The notes beneath the pieces are model-generated. The model did not search any database. It saw only the letters and a list, made by a program, of their open reading frames with translations, and was not told the origin of the DNA. From contig CAMVNW010000003.1 of assembly GCA_947168965.1 (NCBI GenBank), forward strand, positions 1 through 53,924: DNA of 53,924 nt. Reading direction: 5' to 3'. The DNA comes from an uncultured Caryophanales bacterium. GTDB taxonomy: Bacteria > Bacillota_I > Bacilli_A > RF39 > UBA660. Position 1 is the stretch's first letter. Each line of letters starts with the position of its first letter. The position numbers and the translations under genes are program-made. Positions 38,790 through 48,807 of this stretch are shown here, piece by piece.

Positions 38790-40919
38790 TTATTCACCCC
38801 CATAATCACCAATCTTCTTACCAATATTATCCTTAATAATCTTTTTAATAATATCAGAAGGAATAGAAGAACAAATATTTGAAGCATCTAAATAACTATC
38901 CATAAAATAATAATCAGCCATATAAACATATCCCATATCATCATTTTTCAATTCAATAGGCTTATTAAATGCAACAGCAAATCCATAGCCTTTCTTTCTT
39001 AATCTCTTAATATCATCCTTATTTTTAAGCATATTAGAAACACTAGTTAAGAAATAAATATGACTCTTAGCGTATTCATTATCAATAATAGAAATAATCT
39101 TATCCAATTTCTTATCCTTACCATATAAAGCATTAGGAATATATACAATATATGTAGAATCATAATCAGACTTCATCATATCAGTTACAATCTTACATAA
39201 AAGCATATTTAATAATACAGCAAGCTTATCCTCAGAAATAATGCCTTCACTATAAGTCTTATCAACAATATACTCACTATAAACCTTACTAAATGAAATA
39301 TTGTGATTTAATTGAACACCGTATAAATTCTTTTGACCAACAATCTTGTTATACTTAATCTCAAATGTACTAGTATCAAGTTTCTCCAAAATATTTGTTA
39401 AATTTTCCCTGCAGAAACCTATAATTTGTTCAATATCAAAAATAACATTATCTCTAATCTCATCATCAAAATCAAAATACTTATTTAACTCTTCAGCCAT
39501 ATCATAATCTTTCTTATCCTCAATACTTGAAATAAATAAGAAACAATTCATATATGCACGAACAATATTAACCTTTTTCTCATCACGAACAAATCTACTT
39601 ATCAAATCATTACCAAAAGACTCTATATTTTTCTTTATATTTTTTCTATCAGAATCAAAACTAAAGAACTTCAAATTCATATATTCATCAATAAATTCAT
39701 TTCTCATATTAGACTTATAAATATAAACCCTACCATCTTTAAGTAAAACATTTAATATTTCATCATATAAAATTTTCTTTATTATAAAAGCTTTATCAAT
39801 AATATTTTTAGCTTTCTTACTTTTAATTCTTTCATTAATATACTCACGTGTAATTTTTTTCTCAACAACTGGAGTATCAACTTCTTCAGCATTCAATGTT
39901 AAATTAACAACCTCAGTATATTTTTCCTTTTCCTCAAGAGCAATTTTATTTTCTTTAATATCAACATCATGAGAATCAGCCGAAATTATTCTAAATACTG
40001 AAGTTTTACTTAAATCGTCAACATCAACAACTTCTTCATCAGTTATTTCACTAGTTTCTTTATAAAGACTATCATCCTTTTCAGGTTGAATTGAAATCAT
40101 TCTAAACATTGCTGTTTTGCTTAATTCATCCTCAATATCAGAAGATTTATCATTATTATCATTTTCTTTTAAAGATTTATTTTCACTAGTAGAATCAATA
40201 ACATCAGAACTATTAGATTTATTAGAATTATCAAAAGAATCATTATCATTTATAACAGTAATAATATTACTTGGCATTTTTTCACTTTGAGTAACCTCAC
40301 TTGGTGACTCAATAGTAACCTTAACCTTTTCAGATTTAATAGTATTATTTGAAACTTTTTTCTTCTTCAATATTAAATCTTTTAAAATATTAACAATCTT
40401 CTCAACTTTCAAATCAAATTTACTTTTTCCAGATTTAAAAGTTAAATTAAATAAATATAAACTAACAATTAAGAACAATATAACAAAAGGATTAAAAATA
40501 GTTTTCCTTAAAATCCCAAACCCATGTAAAGTCTTAACAACACGACCTACTATTTGACTTTGATCAATAGGATCATCCTTAGTATTATTAGCATCACCCT
40601 TAGTAACATAAGTTCCCTTATAAGATTCAATAATTCTATGAGTAATAAAATCATTACCATGCTTATAAGTAACTATATCACCTATATTAACATCACGACT
40701 AGTTTTAACAATTATCCAGTCCCCAGATTCAATAGTTCCATGCATACTTCCAGTTTGAACTTCAAACAAAGAATAACCAAAGAAATTCGAATACTCATTT
40801 CCAAGAATTTTAACTTGGAAAGCAGTATACATAGAGATCAATAAAAAAATAGCGAGTATTACTATCAAAATATTCAAAGTATAATCAATTATCTTACCAA
40901 CCAATTTATTCTTTTTCAT
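38790..40919 (-). CDS. SipW-type signal peptidase fused to ~500-aa cytoplasmic-type extension
   Basis: N-term SLFEVQTGSMHGTIESGDWIIVKTSRDVNIGDIVTYKHGNDFITHRIIE; two TMs; then acidic linker and a large unassigned C-terminal domain. Confidence 0.8.
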   Translation of the reverse strand: MKKNKLVGKIIDYTLNILIVILAIFLLISMYTAFQVKILGNEYSNFFGYSLFEVQTGSMHGTIESGDWIIVKTSRDVNIGDIVTYKHGNDFITHRIIESYKGTYVTKGDANNTKDDPIDQSQIVGRVVKTLHGFGILRKTIFNPFVILFLIVSLYLFNLTFKSGKSKFDLKVEKIVNILKDLILKKKKVSNNTIKSEKVKVTIESPSEVTQSEKMPSNIITVINDNDSFDNSNKSNSSDVIDSTSENKSLKENDNNDKSSDIEDELSKTAMFRMISIQPEKDDSLYKETSEITDEEVVDVDDLSKTSVFRIISADSHDVDIKENKIALEEKEKYTEVVNLTLNAEEVDTPVVEKKITREYINERIKSKKAKNIIDKAFIIKKILYDEILNVLLKDGRVYIYKSNMRNEFIDEYMNLKFFSFDSDRKNIKKNIESFGNDLISRFVRDEKKVNIVRAYMNCFLFISSIEDKKDYDMAEELNKYFDFDDEIRDNVIFDIEQIIGFCRENLTNILEKLDTSTFEIKYNKIVGQKNLYGVQLNHNISFSKVYSEYIVDKTYSEGIISEDKLAVLLNMLLCKIVTDMMKSDYDSTYIVYIPNALYGKDKKLDKIISIIDNEYAKSHIYFLTSVSNMLKNKDDIKRLRKKGYGFAVAFNKPIELKNDDMGYVYMADYYFMDSYLDASNICSSIPSDIIKKIIKDNIGKKIGDYGGE

Positions 40920-40986
40920 ACACTTACCTACTATCTATACTATAATACAATTTTATCATATAACGACAATATTTGCAACAGAAAAA

Positions 40987-41004
40987 AAAACTCTTACGAG
41001 TTTT
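40987..41004 (-). terminator. Rho-independent terminator overlapping the 3' end of ORF 40994-41533
   Basis: Minus strand AAAACTC-GTAA-GAGTTTT followed by T-run. Confidence 0.6.
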
Positions 41005-41533
41005 CTTCTTCATCTTTTCCATATTTTATTTCTACAATTAAAGAATATAATTGATAAACAAATAAGAAAAAGTTAGGAACTAAAATAATAAATAAGAATC
41101 CCCATTTAGACTCAACAATTGATAAATACTTACCAATGTTTGGATAAATTTTTTCACCAGTACCAATTATAAATTCAGAAGAATATGTATCACCATTTGA
41201 GAATGTAATAGCATCATCTTCTTCATGTACTTGCCCTACAACACCAAGTTGTATATTAACTCCACCATGACCATCTAAATGATATACGAATACTTCTTCC
41301 CCTTCTTGATAATCAACTATTTCTTTGCTTTCAACAACAACTAAACTACCTTTTTCATAAGTTTCAGAAGTAAATCCCTTCTTTATAATAAGTAAAGATG
41401 TATCATCAAATTGAGTAACACCAAACTTATTAAAATTTAAAAGCAATATTGTCATTGTTATAGTAAATGCAAAAAACACAATCAAAACAATAGAAACAAT
41501 TATTCTTTTAATAACACCTAATGCCTTCATCAC
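40994..41533 (-). CDS. Signal-peptidase-like protein, probably catalytically inactive
   Basis: TM - LLIIKKGFTSETYEKGSLVVVESKEIVDYQEGEEVFVY - ...TM layout of SipW, but no GSM serine. Confidence 0.55.
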   Translation of the reverse strand: MMKALGVIKRIIVSIVLIVFFAFTITMTILLLNFNKFGVTQFDDTSLLIIKKGFTSETYEKGSLVVVESKEIVDYQEGEEVFVYHLDGHGGVNIQLGVVGQVHEEDDAITFSNGDTYSSEFIIGTGEKIYPNIGKYLSIVESKWGFLFIILVPNFFLFVYQLYSLIVEIKYGKDEEENS

Positions 41534-41589
41534 ACACCACCTATTCTACTATAAAAATAATATCATAAATTAAAAACTTTTGCAACCAC

Positions 41590-42465
41590 CTAACAACCTG
41601 TCTCATCAATAATAAAATCATCAGATGAATAATTATAAGAAAAATCCTTATTAAAAAATCTTATTTTTTTATTACTCATACCATCAATGCTTATATTAAA
41701 CTCTTTTATATATCCTGATGCATCAATAGAAGTATTACTCATACTATCATCAAAATCAACAATTCTTTTTGAACTATCAAACTTAACATTAACACATTTT
41801 CTAGTATCATAAGAATTAGTTATAATTAAATCATCAAAATCTTCATAATCATTAATAGATTTAGTAATACTACCCAAATCACGAGAATTTTTAAATAAAC
41901 TAAATGTTCCACTAATACTTTTCTTATATGGGCTAACACTATTAACAACAATACTAACATCAACATTGTTTAATTCATAACCTTCAGTAGGAACAATATC
42001 AAAATAAATATCTTGATTAGCAACCAAATTTTCCCAACTATATCCTTTAATCTCACACTCAGTCTTATTAAATGAACTAACATCAGTATCATCAATATCA
42101 TTTATACATCTTGCGTTACTAGATAAAACACCCGTGAAAGTAGAATTATTAGTACCATTTAAATTACATGTAGCAGGAATATCACTAAGTACTTCACAAG
42201 TAACATTATATCTAATGTCATACTCAGTAATTAAACTATCATTTATACTATTTTTAAGATTAAAATGAACACTATTTCCATCCCATAAAGTATCAACATT
42301 TTTAACATCATTACCTAAAAAATCACTACTAAAATAAAAACCATGAGACTCCAAATAATAATTCCATACAGAACTAGACTTATAACGAGCTAAACTAGTA
42401 AGGTAAAAGCACATAAAACCACAAATCATACAAAAAACTATTATTAACTTCTTCTTAGTACTCAC
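41590..42465 (-). CDS. Exported protein with LARYK-type signal
   Basis: KKLIIVFCMICGFMCFYLTSLARYKSSSVWNYYLESHGFYFSSDFLG; Cys-containing beta-rich ectodomain. Confidence 0.6.
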   Translation of the reverse strand: MSTKKKLIIVFCMICGFMCFYLTSLARYKSSSVWNYYLESHGFYFSSDFLGNDVKNVDTLWDGNSVHFNLKNSINDSLITEYDIRYNVTCEVLSDIPATCNLNGTNNSTFTGVLSSNARCINDIDDTDVSSFNKTECEIKGYSWENLVANQDIYFDIVPTEGYELNNVDVSIVVNSVSPYKKSISGTFSLFKNSRDLGSITKSINDYEDFDDLIITNSYDTRKCVNVKFDSSKRIVDFDDSMSNTSIDASGYIKEFNISIDGMSNKKIRFFNKDFSYNYSSDDFIIDETGC

Positions 42466-42473
42466 AAAATCAC

Positions 42474-43001
42474 CTATACTTTCTGATAACTCTTAATCTC
42501 AATATTAATATAATCAATTAAATTAGAAAAAGATTCATCACTATATAACCCATCAAAAGTAACTCTTAAAGTATAATTATCCAGATTTTCTTCTTCATAA
42601 GATAACTCTTGAACAGGAGAATTACATACCAACTCGTTATTTTCATTTCTACTATAAGTCTCATCACAAGAAAGTATTAAATCCTCACCCTTATAAAGTT
42701 CAATAATTAAAGGAGTAAAATGAGGTGTTAGTATAGTAAGCTGATATTCAATCGTTACATCACTTAATAGGTCAGAAGAACCATTACTAATAGAAAAATT
42801 ATATTCCTCAGTCTGTCCAGGAGTTAGATCAATCAAAGGAAGCTCTAACCTATCCAATGTCTCAGCATCAAATACAAATTTAGCTATCCTTTGATCAACA
42901 CTACTTAAAGTCGCATCAGATGAAAAATATGAATATGTTATACCAATACCAAATATAAAAAACATAACAATAAACAAAGATATTAATATTTTATACTTCA
43001 T
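42474..43001 (-). CDS. TasA/camelysin-like exported protein
   Basis: LFIVMFFIFGIGITYSYFSSDATLSSVDQRIAKFVFDAE...IDLTPGQTEEYNFSISNGSSDLLSDVTIEYQLTI. Confidence 0.65.
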   Translation of the reverse strand: MKYKILISLFIVMFFIFGIGITYSYFSSDATLSSVDQRIAKFVFDAETLDRLELPLIDLTPGQTEEYNFSISNGSSDLLSDVTIEYQLTILTPHFTPLIIELYKGEDLILSCDETYSRNENNELVCNSPVQELSYEEENLDNYTLRVTFDGLYSDESFSNLIDYINIEIKSYQKV

Positions 43002-43010
43002 AAATCACCT

Positions 43011-46000
43011 CTAACGAATAATTATATACTTACTAACACTACCAACTTTATTATTACCATCATATAAATCAAATACAAATTTATAACTTGTCTTATCTAG
43101 ATTAGAAGTATCCAAATTAAAATCAAACACATTATACTCATGATCAACACTATATGATAAAGCACTTCTACTAACATAATAAACAGAATCAATATAACTA
43201 TCAAGAGAATCACTTGTATAATTTCCCATATCAATCAAATCATAATCTTGATTATAAGCAGTTAATTCACTCTTCTTATACATAGAAACCTTAATATTAG
43301 GATTTTCCAATTTATCCTGTAAAATATTAAAATTAAGATTATAAACATTACCCTTATCAAGAATTCTATCAGAATCAATTAATACATCAAAATTATAATC
43401 ATAATTATTGTTTCCACTAGAAACAACAACAGGAATCATAATTGAATTAGATAAAACACTATCAAAATATAAACCATCATATGATGAATAAGGATTTATT
43501 TTAATATAATATGTACCTTCCTTTAAAGAAGAATTACCTTGATGAGTAATAATAGATAAAACATTAGAACTATTAGAATTAGTATTTAAATTAACCCTAA
43601 CAATATCATCACTACCAGGTAAATAAACTAAATCATCAACCTTAAACATCATATTTTTTAAATTATCCTTACTTATAATTCTACCTGCTCCATCGACTAA
43701 TTTTATAGATAAACCTAATTTCTTACCAAAATAACTAGTATCAAAATAAGAACTATAATTTATTAAACTATTAATAGGAATATCAGTTTGAGAATCAGAA
43801 TTATAAATAATACTTCCATTATAATCAGTAGAAATACCATGAGTTAATCTCATACTTCTATCATCAGTTATATTAAAAGGATTTTTGTTTAAAGTAGATC
43901 TTAAAATAGAATCATTATTAACACCTTCTAAATAAATTGAAATATTATTATAACTACTATTAATATTAGAATTACTAAAATCAATTATAAAACTAAATGA
44001 CTCATTAGAAACAGTAGAATCAGAATAATAAACATCACTAAGTCTACCCTTTTCCTTAAACAAACTTAAAGGATAACTAGCAACCCCATTAAGATCAAAG
44101 CCAAATCTATCATTAGTATCAACAACATAACTATAGACCTTATTATTTATTCTATCGATCATAGTAATATCAGTACCTCTAGGAAGTAAAATACTAGATA
44201 TTAAATTATGAGTAATAGAAATTTCCTTATTATTAGAATAACTAACATCAAAAGAAATACTTGAATTATTAGTTATATTGTTTCCAGTTCCACCTAAAGG
44301 CTTAAAATTACTAATAACATAACCATCATAAATTATAACTGGAGTTGAAGCATATGTAACAAAATCACAACCATCAGTAACCTTAACATATAAAATATAT
44401 TCACCAACAGTATTAACAGAAATATCCCCGTCATAATTAACCCAAGAAATACTATTCATGTCATTTATAACAAAATTACTTAAATAATATTCTATAGACT
44501 TAATACCAGATAAAGAATCAGTCGCACTAACAGTAAAATCAAAAGGATGATCAACATACACTTCGCCACTACTTAAACCACTCCATTGATTATCAAAAGC
44601 ACTAATACTAACATTAGAACCACTGCTATCAAGAACTAATAAATCAGAATTAATATAACTTACATTACCATTGTTATCAACTAACTTAACATAAATAACA
44701 TAAAAACCTTCATCATTTATTCTTACAATATCAGTATAAGGAGTCCAAGAAACATTATTCAAATCAGACTTACTCAAAACATCTTGAGAATTACTAATAT
44801 AATAATACTTATCAGTAACATGTATATTATCAATATCATTAATCATAAAAGTAATATTAGAATTAATATTTTTAGTATCCAAATTAGGACTATATGAATT
44901 CCACATAAAAGTATTTAAATGAAGTTCAGAATAAGAATTAATAATATCATCAATAAATAATACAGGAAGCATTCCATCTTCAAAAACCCAATTATTTAAA
45001 GGATTATTCTCTAAATCATCAAAACTAACAAATTCACTATAATTAACTAAGAAATTTTTATCTTTTAAATTAGAATCAGTAACTAAACTACTATTAATTC
45101 CACCATCTCTATCAGGATAAACATAATAATTATTACTAGAAACAATATCACTATCAACAAGATCTAAAACTAAATCATTATCAGTAGTTATAAAAGAATT
45201 ACTAATATTAGCTTGAGAATTAATAAAATAACCAATTAATCCACCATTAATAGAACTAGTACTATAAACCCTATCAATAACACCATTACCTTTAAAAACA
45301 CCTATACCATTAGAACTATAAGAATTTAAAGAACCAGTGCTATAAGAATTTATAATTGAAGAATCTTCACTATATCCAATAATACCACCAGATAAAAATC
45401 CACCATTAATATTAACCTTGCTAACACAATTAATAAAAGTAGAATTATTAGAATAAGAACTTATTCCACCAATAATACTATATTCTAAACTATTAAAATC
45501 ATCTAATAAATTAGTAATATCATTAACCTCTGAATTAAATGAATCACCTAAAACATATCCATCAACTAAAACATTACTAACACTACCATCAATAATACTG
45601 TCAGCTAAAACACCTAAATTTCCATTACCCTTAACAAAAGCATTTTCAATATATAAAGATGTAATTTCACCAGATAAATTATTAAATAATGATTGAGAAT
45701 TATAATAACCATATATAGTGTGATAATCACCATCTAGTATACCCTTAAAATTAGATAGTGATGGAAAAACATTAATACTTCCAACCTCTTCACCTGTAAA
45801 ATCAGGATTGTCATAATATTTATCACCATTAACATAATAAGTATTATTACCAACAATATATTTTACTAAATCGTCCTCATACTTAAACATACCTTCATTA
45901 AGTAAAATGTCATTAGACAATTTAAAATAAACCCCATCATAGTTATTATTTTCTAATTGCGAGGAAAAGAAAGCCAATTCCTCACCATTAGAAATAATAT

Positions 46001-46184
46001 ATGGATTATTCAAAGTACCATTACCACTCTTATATTTAGAAGCAATATTACCACTCCATACATTACTATAAGATGAAATTCTATTCTTATAACGAGCAAA
46101 AGCTGGAAGACTAAAAGAAAGTAATAATATAAAAATTAAAAACAAAACTATACAAATAATTTTTTTACTCTTACTTAATTCCAT
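43011..46184 (-). CDS. Large (1057 aa) exported protein with GLUG-like repeats and Ig-like domains
   Basis: SLPAFARYKNRISSYSNVWSG signal; ISGGISSYSNNS..., GGIIGYSEDSSIINSYSTGSLNS repeats; GSVSKYIIIR C-terminus. Confidence 0.65.
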   Translation of the reverse strand: MELSKSKKIICIVLFLIFILLLSFSLPAFARYKNRISSYSNVWSGNIASKYKSGNGTLNNPYIISNGEELAFFSSQLENNNYDGVYFKLSNDILLNEGMFKYEDDLVKYIVGNNTYYVNGDKYYDNPDFTGEEVGSINVFPSLSNFKGILDGDYHTIYGYYNSQSLFNNLSGEITSLYIENAFVKGNGNLGVLADSIIDGSVSNVLVDGYVLGDSFNSEVNDITNLLDDFNSLEYSIIGGISSYSNNSTFINCVSKVNINGGFLSGGIIGYSEDSSIINSYSTGSLNSYSSNGIGVFKGNGVIDRVYSTSSINGGLIGYFINSQANISNSFITTDNDLVLDLVDSDIVSSNNYYVYPDRDGGINSSLVTDSNLKDKNFLVNYSEFVSFDDLENNPLNNWVFEDGMLPVLFIDDIINSYSELHLNTFMWNSYSPNLDTKNINSNITFMINDIDNIHVTDKYYYISNSQDVLSKSDLNNVSWTPYTDIVRINDEGFYVIYVKLVDNNGNVSYINSDLLVLDSSGSNVSISAFDNQWSGLSSGEVYVDHPFDFTVSATDSLSGIKSIEYYLSNFVINDMNSISWVNYDGDISVNTVGEYILYVKVTDGCDFVTYASTPVIIYDGYVISNFKPLGGTGNNITNNSSISFDVSYSNNKEISITHNLISSILLPRGTDITMIDRINNKVYSYVVDTNDRFGFDLNGVASYPLSLFKEKGRLSDVYYSDSTVSNESFSFIIDFSNSNINSSYNNISIYLEGVNNDSILRSTLNKNPFNITDDRSMRLTHGISTDYNGSIIYNSDSQTDIPINSLINYSSYFDTSYFGKKLGLSIKLVDGAGRIISKDNLKNMMFKVDDLVYLPGSDDIVRVNLNTNSNSSNVLSIITHQGNSSLKEGTYYIKINPYSSYDGLYFDSVLSNSIMIPVVVSSGNNNYDYNFDVLIDSDRILDKGNVYNLNFNILQDKLENPNIKVSMYKKSELTAYNQDYDLIDMGNYTSDSLDSYIDSVYYVSRSALSYSVDHEYNVFDFNLDTSNLDKTSYKFVFDLYDGNNKVGSVSKYIIIR

Positions 46185-46195
46185 ATTATTACCTC

Positions 46196-47287
46196 CTAAT
46201 ATTCTTCATAACCTGCTAAATCTTTTTCTAAATCTAAATTAAGCGCTACTGGAGCACCTTCAGAATGAACCTCCAAAGCATCAACATCTTGGCCCTCTAT
46301 CCAAATATAAACTCTTGCTTTAGTAATACCATTTGGTATTTGAAATATAGCATTTGAAAAATCACTTTCAAAAATAGTATGTTGTAAAGCAAAATGTTCA
46401 GTATCAAGACTAACACCAGAATTAATAAAACCACTTTTATGATCTAAATGATCACCTTCAGCAATAACACCATATGTAGGAACATAAGTATTATCACTTA
46501 TACTAATTCCTAATTCACTTGCAGCATCAATACTCTCCTGATTATGCTTAGTACTATTAGGCTCATATATTAAAGAAATACATTCACCATTACATTGCAA
46601 ATTCTGAATAGTATTAACGTCAGCCTTTAAATCAGTTTCACCAATTTTAACAATACCCATTCTCATAGTATTGAAAATATCTTGCATTTTTTCTCTTGTT
46701 TCTTGATCAGCACTTTCATCAAAATCAATATAAGTACCACGTCCAATATATAAATTATCTTTTTTAGGAGAACCAGAAACATTTTTTAAAAATATATCAA
46801 AAGCAATATATTGATTCCATTCACTAGATTTATCCTCAGAAATTAAAGAAGTTGTTACAAATCTAGTACCTTTTCGAGCTTTATCAGTATATTTACCCAT
46901 ACTACCACCATAAACAGCAAACTTATCAGAATTAGTATTAGGAATACCATTAGAAGAAACACTCCATAATCCATTAGCAGCCCACTGATTTGTATGGTTT
47001 GGATAAAGTCTTACTAAATCACTTGTAATTGATTCTCTAGAAATTTCAATAGAATCAGAAAAATTAACACCATCCAAAGAAATAAACAAACCAGTTTCAG
47101 TAGAAACCTTTACATCGAAAAACTTAACCTTAACATTTAAAGAAGCAGAAAACCATGCATAAGTAGCAAAACTAAGAGCAATTCCTAAGAAAAATACAAC
47201 AAGTATTAACAATCTACCTCTTTTAGAAATATTAGGAAGTTTAAACTTAAATTTTTCCTTTTCTACTAAGTTCATAAAAACCTCCAT
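46196..47287 (-). CDS. TasA-like family protein (YAWF signal, IEGQDVD motif), paralog 1
   Basis: ALSFATYAWFSASLNVKVKFFDVKVSTETGLFISLDGVNFSDSIEI...KARVYIWIEGQDVDALE. Likely start MNLVEKEKF. Confidence 0.7.
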   Translation of the reverse strand: MEVFMNLVEKEKFKFKLPNISKRGRLLILVVFFLGIALSFATYAWFSASLNVKVKFFDVKVSTETGLFISLDGVNFSDSIEISRESITSDLVRLYPNHTNQWAANGLWSVSSNGIPNTNSDKFAVYGGSMGKYTDKARKGTRFVTTSLISEDKSSEWNQYIAFDIFLKNVSGSPKKDNLYIGRGTYIDFDESADQETREKMQDIFNTMRMGIVKIGETDLKADVNTIQNLQCNGECISLIYEPNSTKHNQESIDAASELGISISDNTYVPTYGVIAEGDHLDHKSGFINSGVSLDTEHFALQHTIFESDFSNAIFQIPNGITKARVYIWIEGQDVDALEVHSEGAPVALNLDLEKDLAGYEEY

Positions 47288-47293
47288 TAATAA

Positions 47294-47329
47294 ATTAAGG
47301 AATAACCAACAAACCGATTATTCCTTAAT
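47294..47329 (-). other. Perfect 12-bp hairpin in 5' leader of paralog 1
   Basis: ATTAAGGAATAA-12 nt-TTATTCCTTAAT between promoter and RBS. Confidence 0.7.
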
Positions 47330-47357
47330 CATTATCTATTAACATAACCTTTTAGTC

Positions 47358-47385
47358 AGTATATATTAATTATTTATAATGTCAA
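47358..47385 (-). promoter_or_regulatory. Sigma-A-type promoter for 46196-47287
   Basis: Minus strand TTGACA-16 nt-TATACT. Confidence 0.65.
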
Positions 47386-47397
47386 ATAAGCATTAGC

Positions 47398-48744
47398 TTA
47401 TTCTCCTCCACCACTATTTTCTGGTGTTGTTCCACCATTATTTTGTGAATCTTGATTACCACTATTTTGTGATTGGTTACCATTATTTACAGCTGGACCA
47501 TCATCTTGTGGAAGTGCAGGCCCTTGATAATCTATATCAGTAGCAGTAAATCTTTCCTTAGTAAATCCAAAATTAACTTTAATTTGTTTTCCAATTGAAG
47601 CAAAGTCATAGTTATCAATGTCTTGTCCTTCAATATAGATATAAACTCTTACTTTAGTGATACTATTTGGAGCTAATGTCATAAATGTTGGACGTTCAAC
47701 TCCTGTTTTTGCTTTATCAGTATCAGTAAAATATGGGAATGCATATAAATATGCATTTGTTGCAGTATCATCTGGATCTGTAGTAACAGTACCAGTATAA
47801 CCATTAAATGCAGTTCCATCATATACATCAACAGCTGTTGGAGATGTAATTTCTTTACGAATTGCATATGTAGGTACAGCAGTACCATTTGCTACAGTAC
47901 CACATGTTCCACTATATGTTGCTTCAGAAGTATTATCACCTGTTCTCTTCTTACAAGTTGTATTATACCAACTTAAAGCATCAACAACATGGTTTTTATC
48001 ATTTGGTTCCCAAATTTGAGCTCTACGACAAATACTTGTTACAGCACCAGTAGTTTTACCAATTTCACCATTACAAGTAATTCCTTGAATTGCACTTTCA
48101 TCAGTAGTTGTACCAACAACTCTACCAATTTGTGCAAATGCAACTCTGACAGAGTTTTCAATACCAGTATTAGCAACTCCTGATGAACCAACAGTTACTG
48201 CTGAATTAGTTGTTAAATAAATTGCTTCTTCATTATAAGTATCATATCCTGAATAATATTCAGTTCCTGATGAATTTTTAATAAATAAGTCAAATACAAC
48301 ATATCCATCTGGAGTAGTTGTAGCATTCTTTACTTGACTTGCCATCAATCTGTATCCACCAGCAGTTGTAGTTAAACTACCTTTTTCAAATAATTTTAAT
48401 CTATTTGTACTAGGATCAATATCACCTATAGATGACATTGGAATTAATCCTCTTCCACCCCAGTTGTTTGTATTTCCTTTTGCAACTGTATAAGTTCCAG
48501 CTGTTCCAGGATCTTTATAATTACTACTATTAATAGCAACTGTAGTATCCCAAGTTTTACCATCTAATGAAAGTAATAAACTTTCAGTAGCAGCAATTTC
48601 AACATCAAATGGAGTAACATTTACTGTTCTCATACCTATAAACCATGCATAGGTTGCAGTTCCAAAAACGATAGCTGTAAAAGTAAATATTACTGCAAGA
48701 TGCAATATTCTCTTTTTTTTCTTATTTTTATCTTTTCTTGCCAT
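47398..48744 (-). CDS. TasA-like family protein, paralog 2, with N/Q/G-rich tail
   Basis: TATYAWFIGMRTVNVTPFDVEIAATESLLLSLDGKTWDTTVAIN...KVRVYIYIEGQDIDNYDFASIGKQIKVNFGFTKERF...NNGNQSQNSGNQDSQNNGG. Confidence 0.75.
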   Translation of the reverse strand: MARKDKNKKKKRILHLAVIFTFTAIVFGTATYAWFIGMRTVNVTPFDVEIAATESLLLSLDGKTWDTTVAINSSNYKDPGTAGTYTVAKGNTNNWGGRGLIPMSSIGDIDPSTNRLKLFEKGSLTTTAGGYRLMASQVKNATTTPDGYVVFDLFIKNSSGTEYYSGYDTYNEEAIYLTTNSAVTVGSSGVANTGIENSVRVAFAQIGRVVGTTTDESAIQGITCNGEIGKTTGAVTSICRRAQIWEPNDKNHVVDALSWYNTTCKKRTGDNTSEATYSGTCGTVANGTAVPTYAIRKEITSPTAVDVYDGTAFNGYTGTVTTDPDDTATNAYLYAFPYFTDTDKAKTGVERPTFMTLAPNSITKVRVYIYIEGQDIDNYDFASIGKQIKVNFGFTKERFTATDIDYQGPALPQDDGPAVNNGNQSQNSGNQDSQNNGGTTPENSGGGE

Positions 48745-48775
48745 TTTAATTTCCTTTCTAAAATATAGTGGTAAG

Positions 48776-48794
48776 GAGTAACATTATGTTACTC
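48776..48794 (-). other. Hairpin in leader of paralog 2
   Basis: GAGTAACAT-T-ATGTTACTC near-perfect inverted repeat in the intergenic gap. Confidence 0.6.
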
Positions 48795-48807
48795 TATACC
48801 TTTTATA

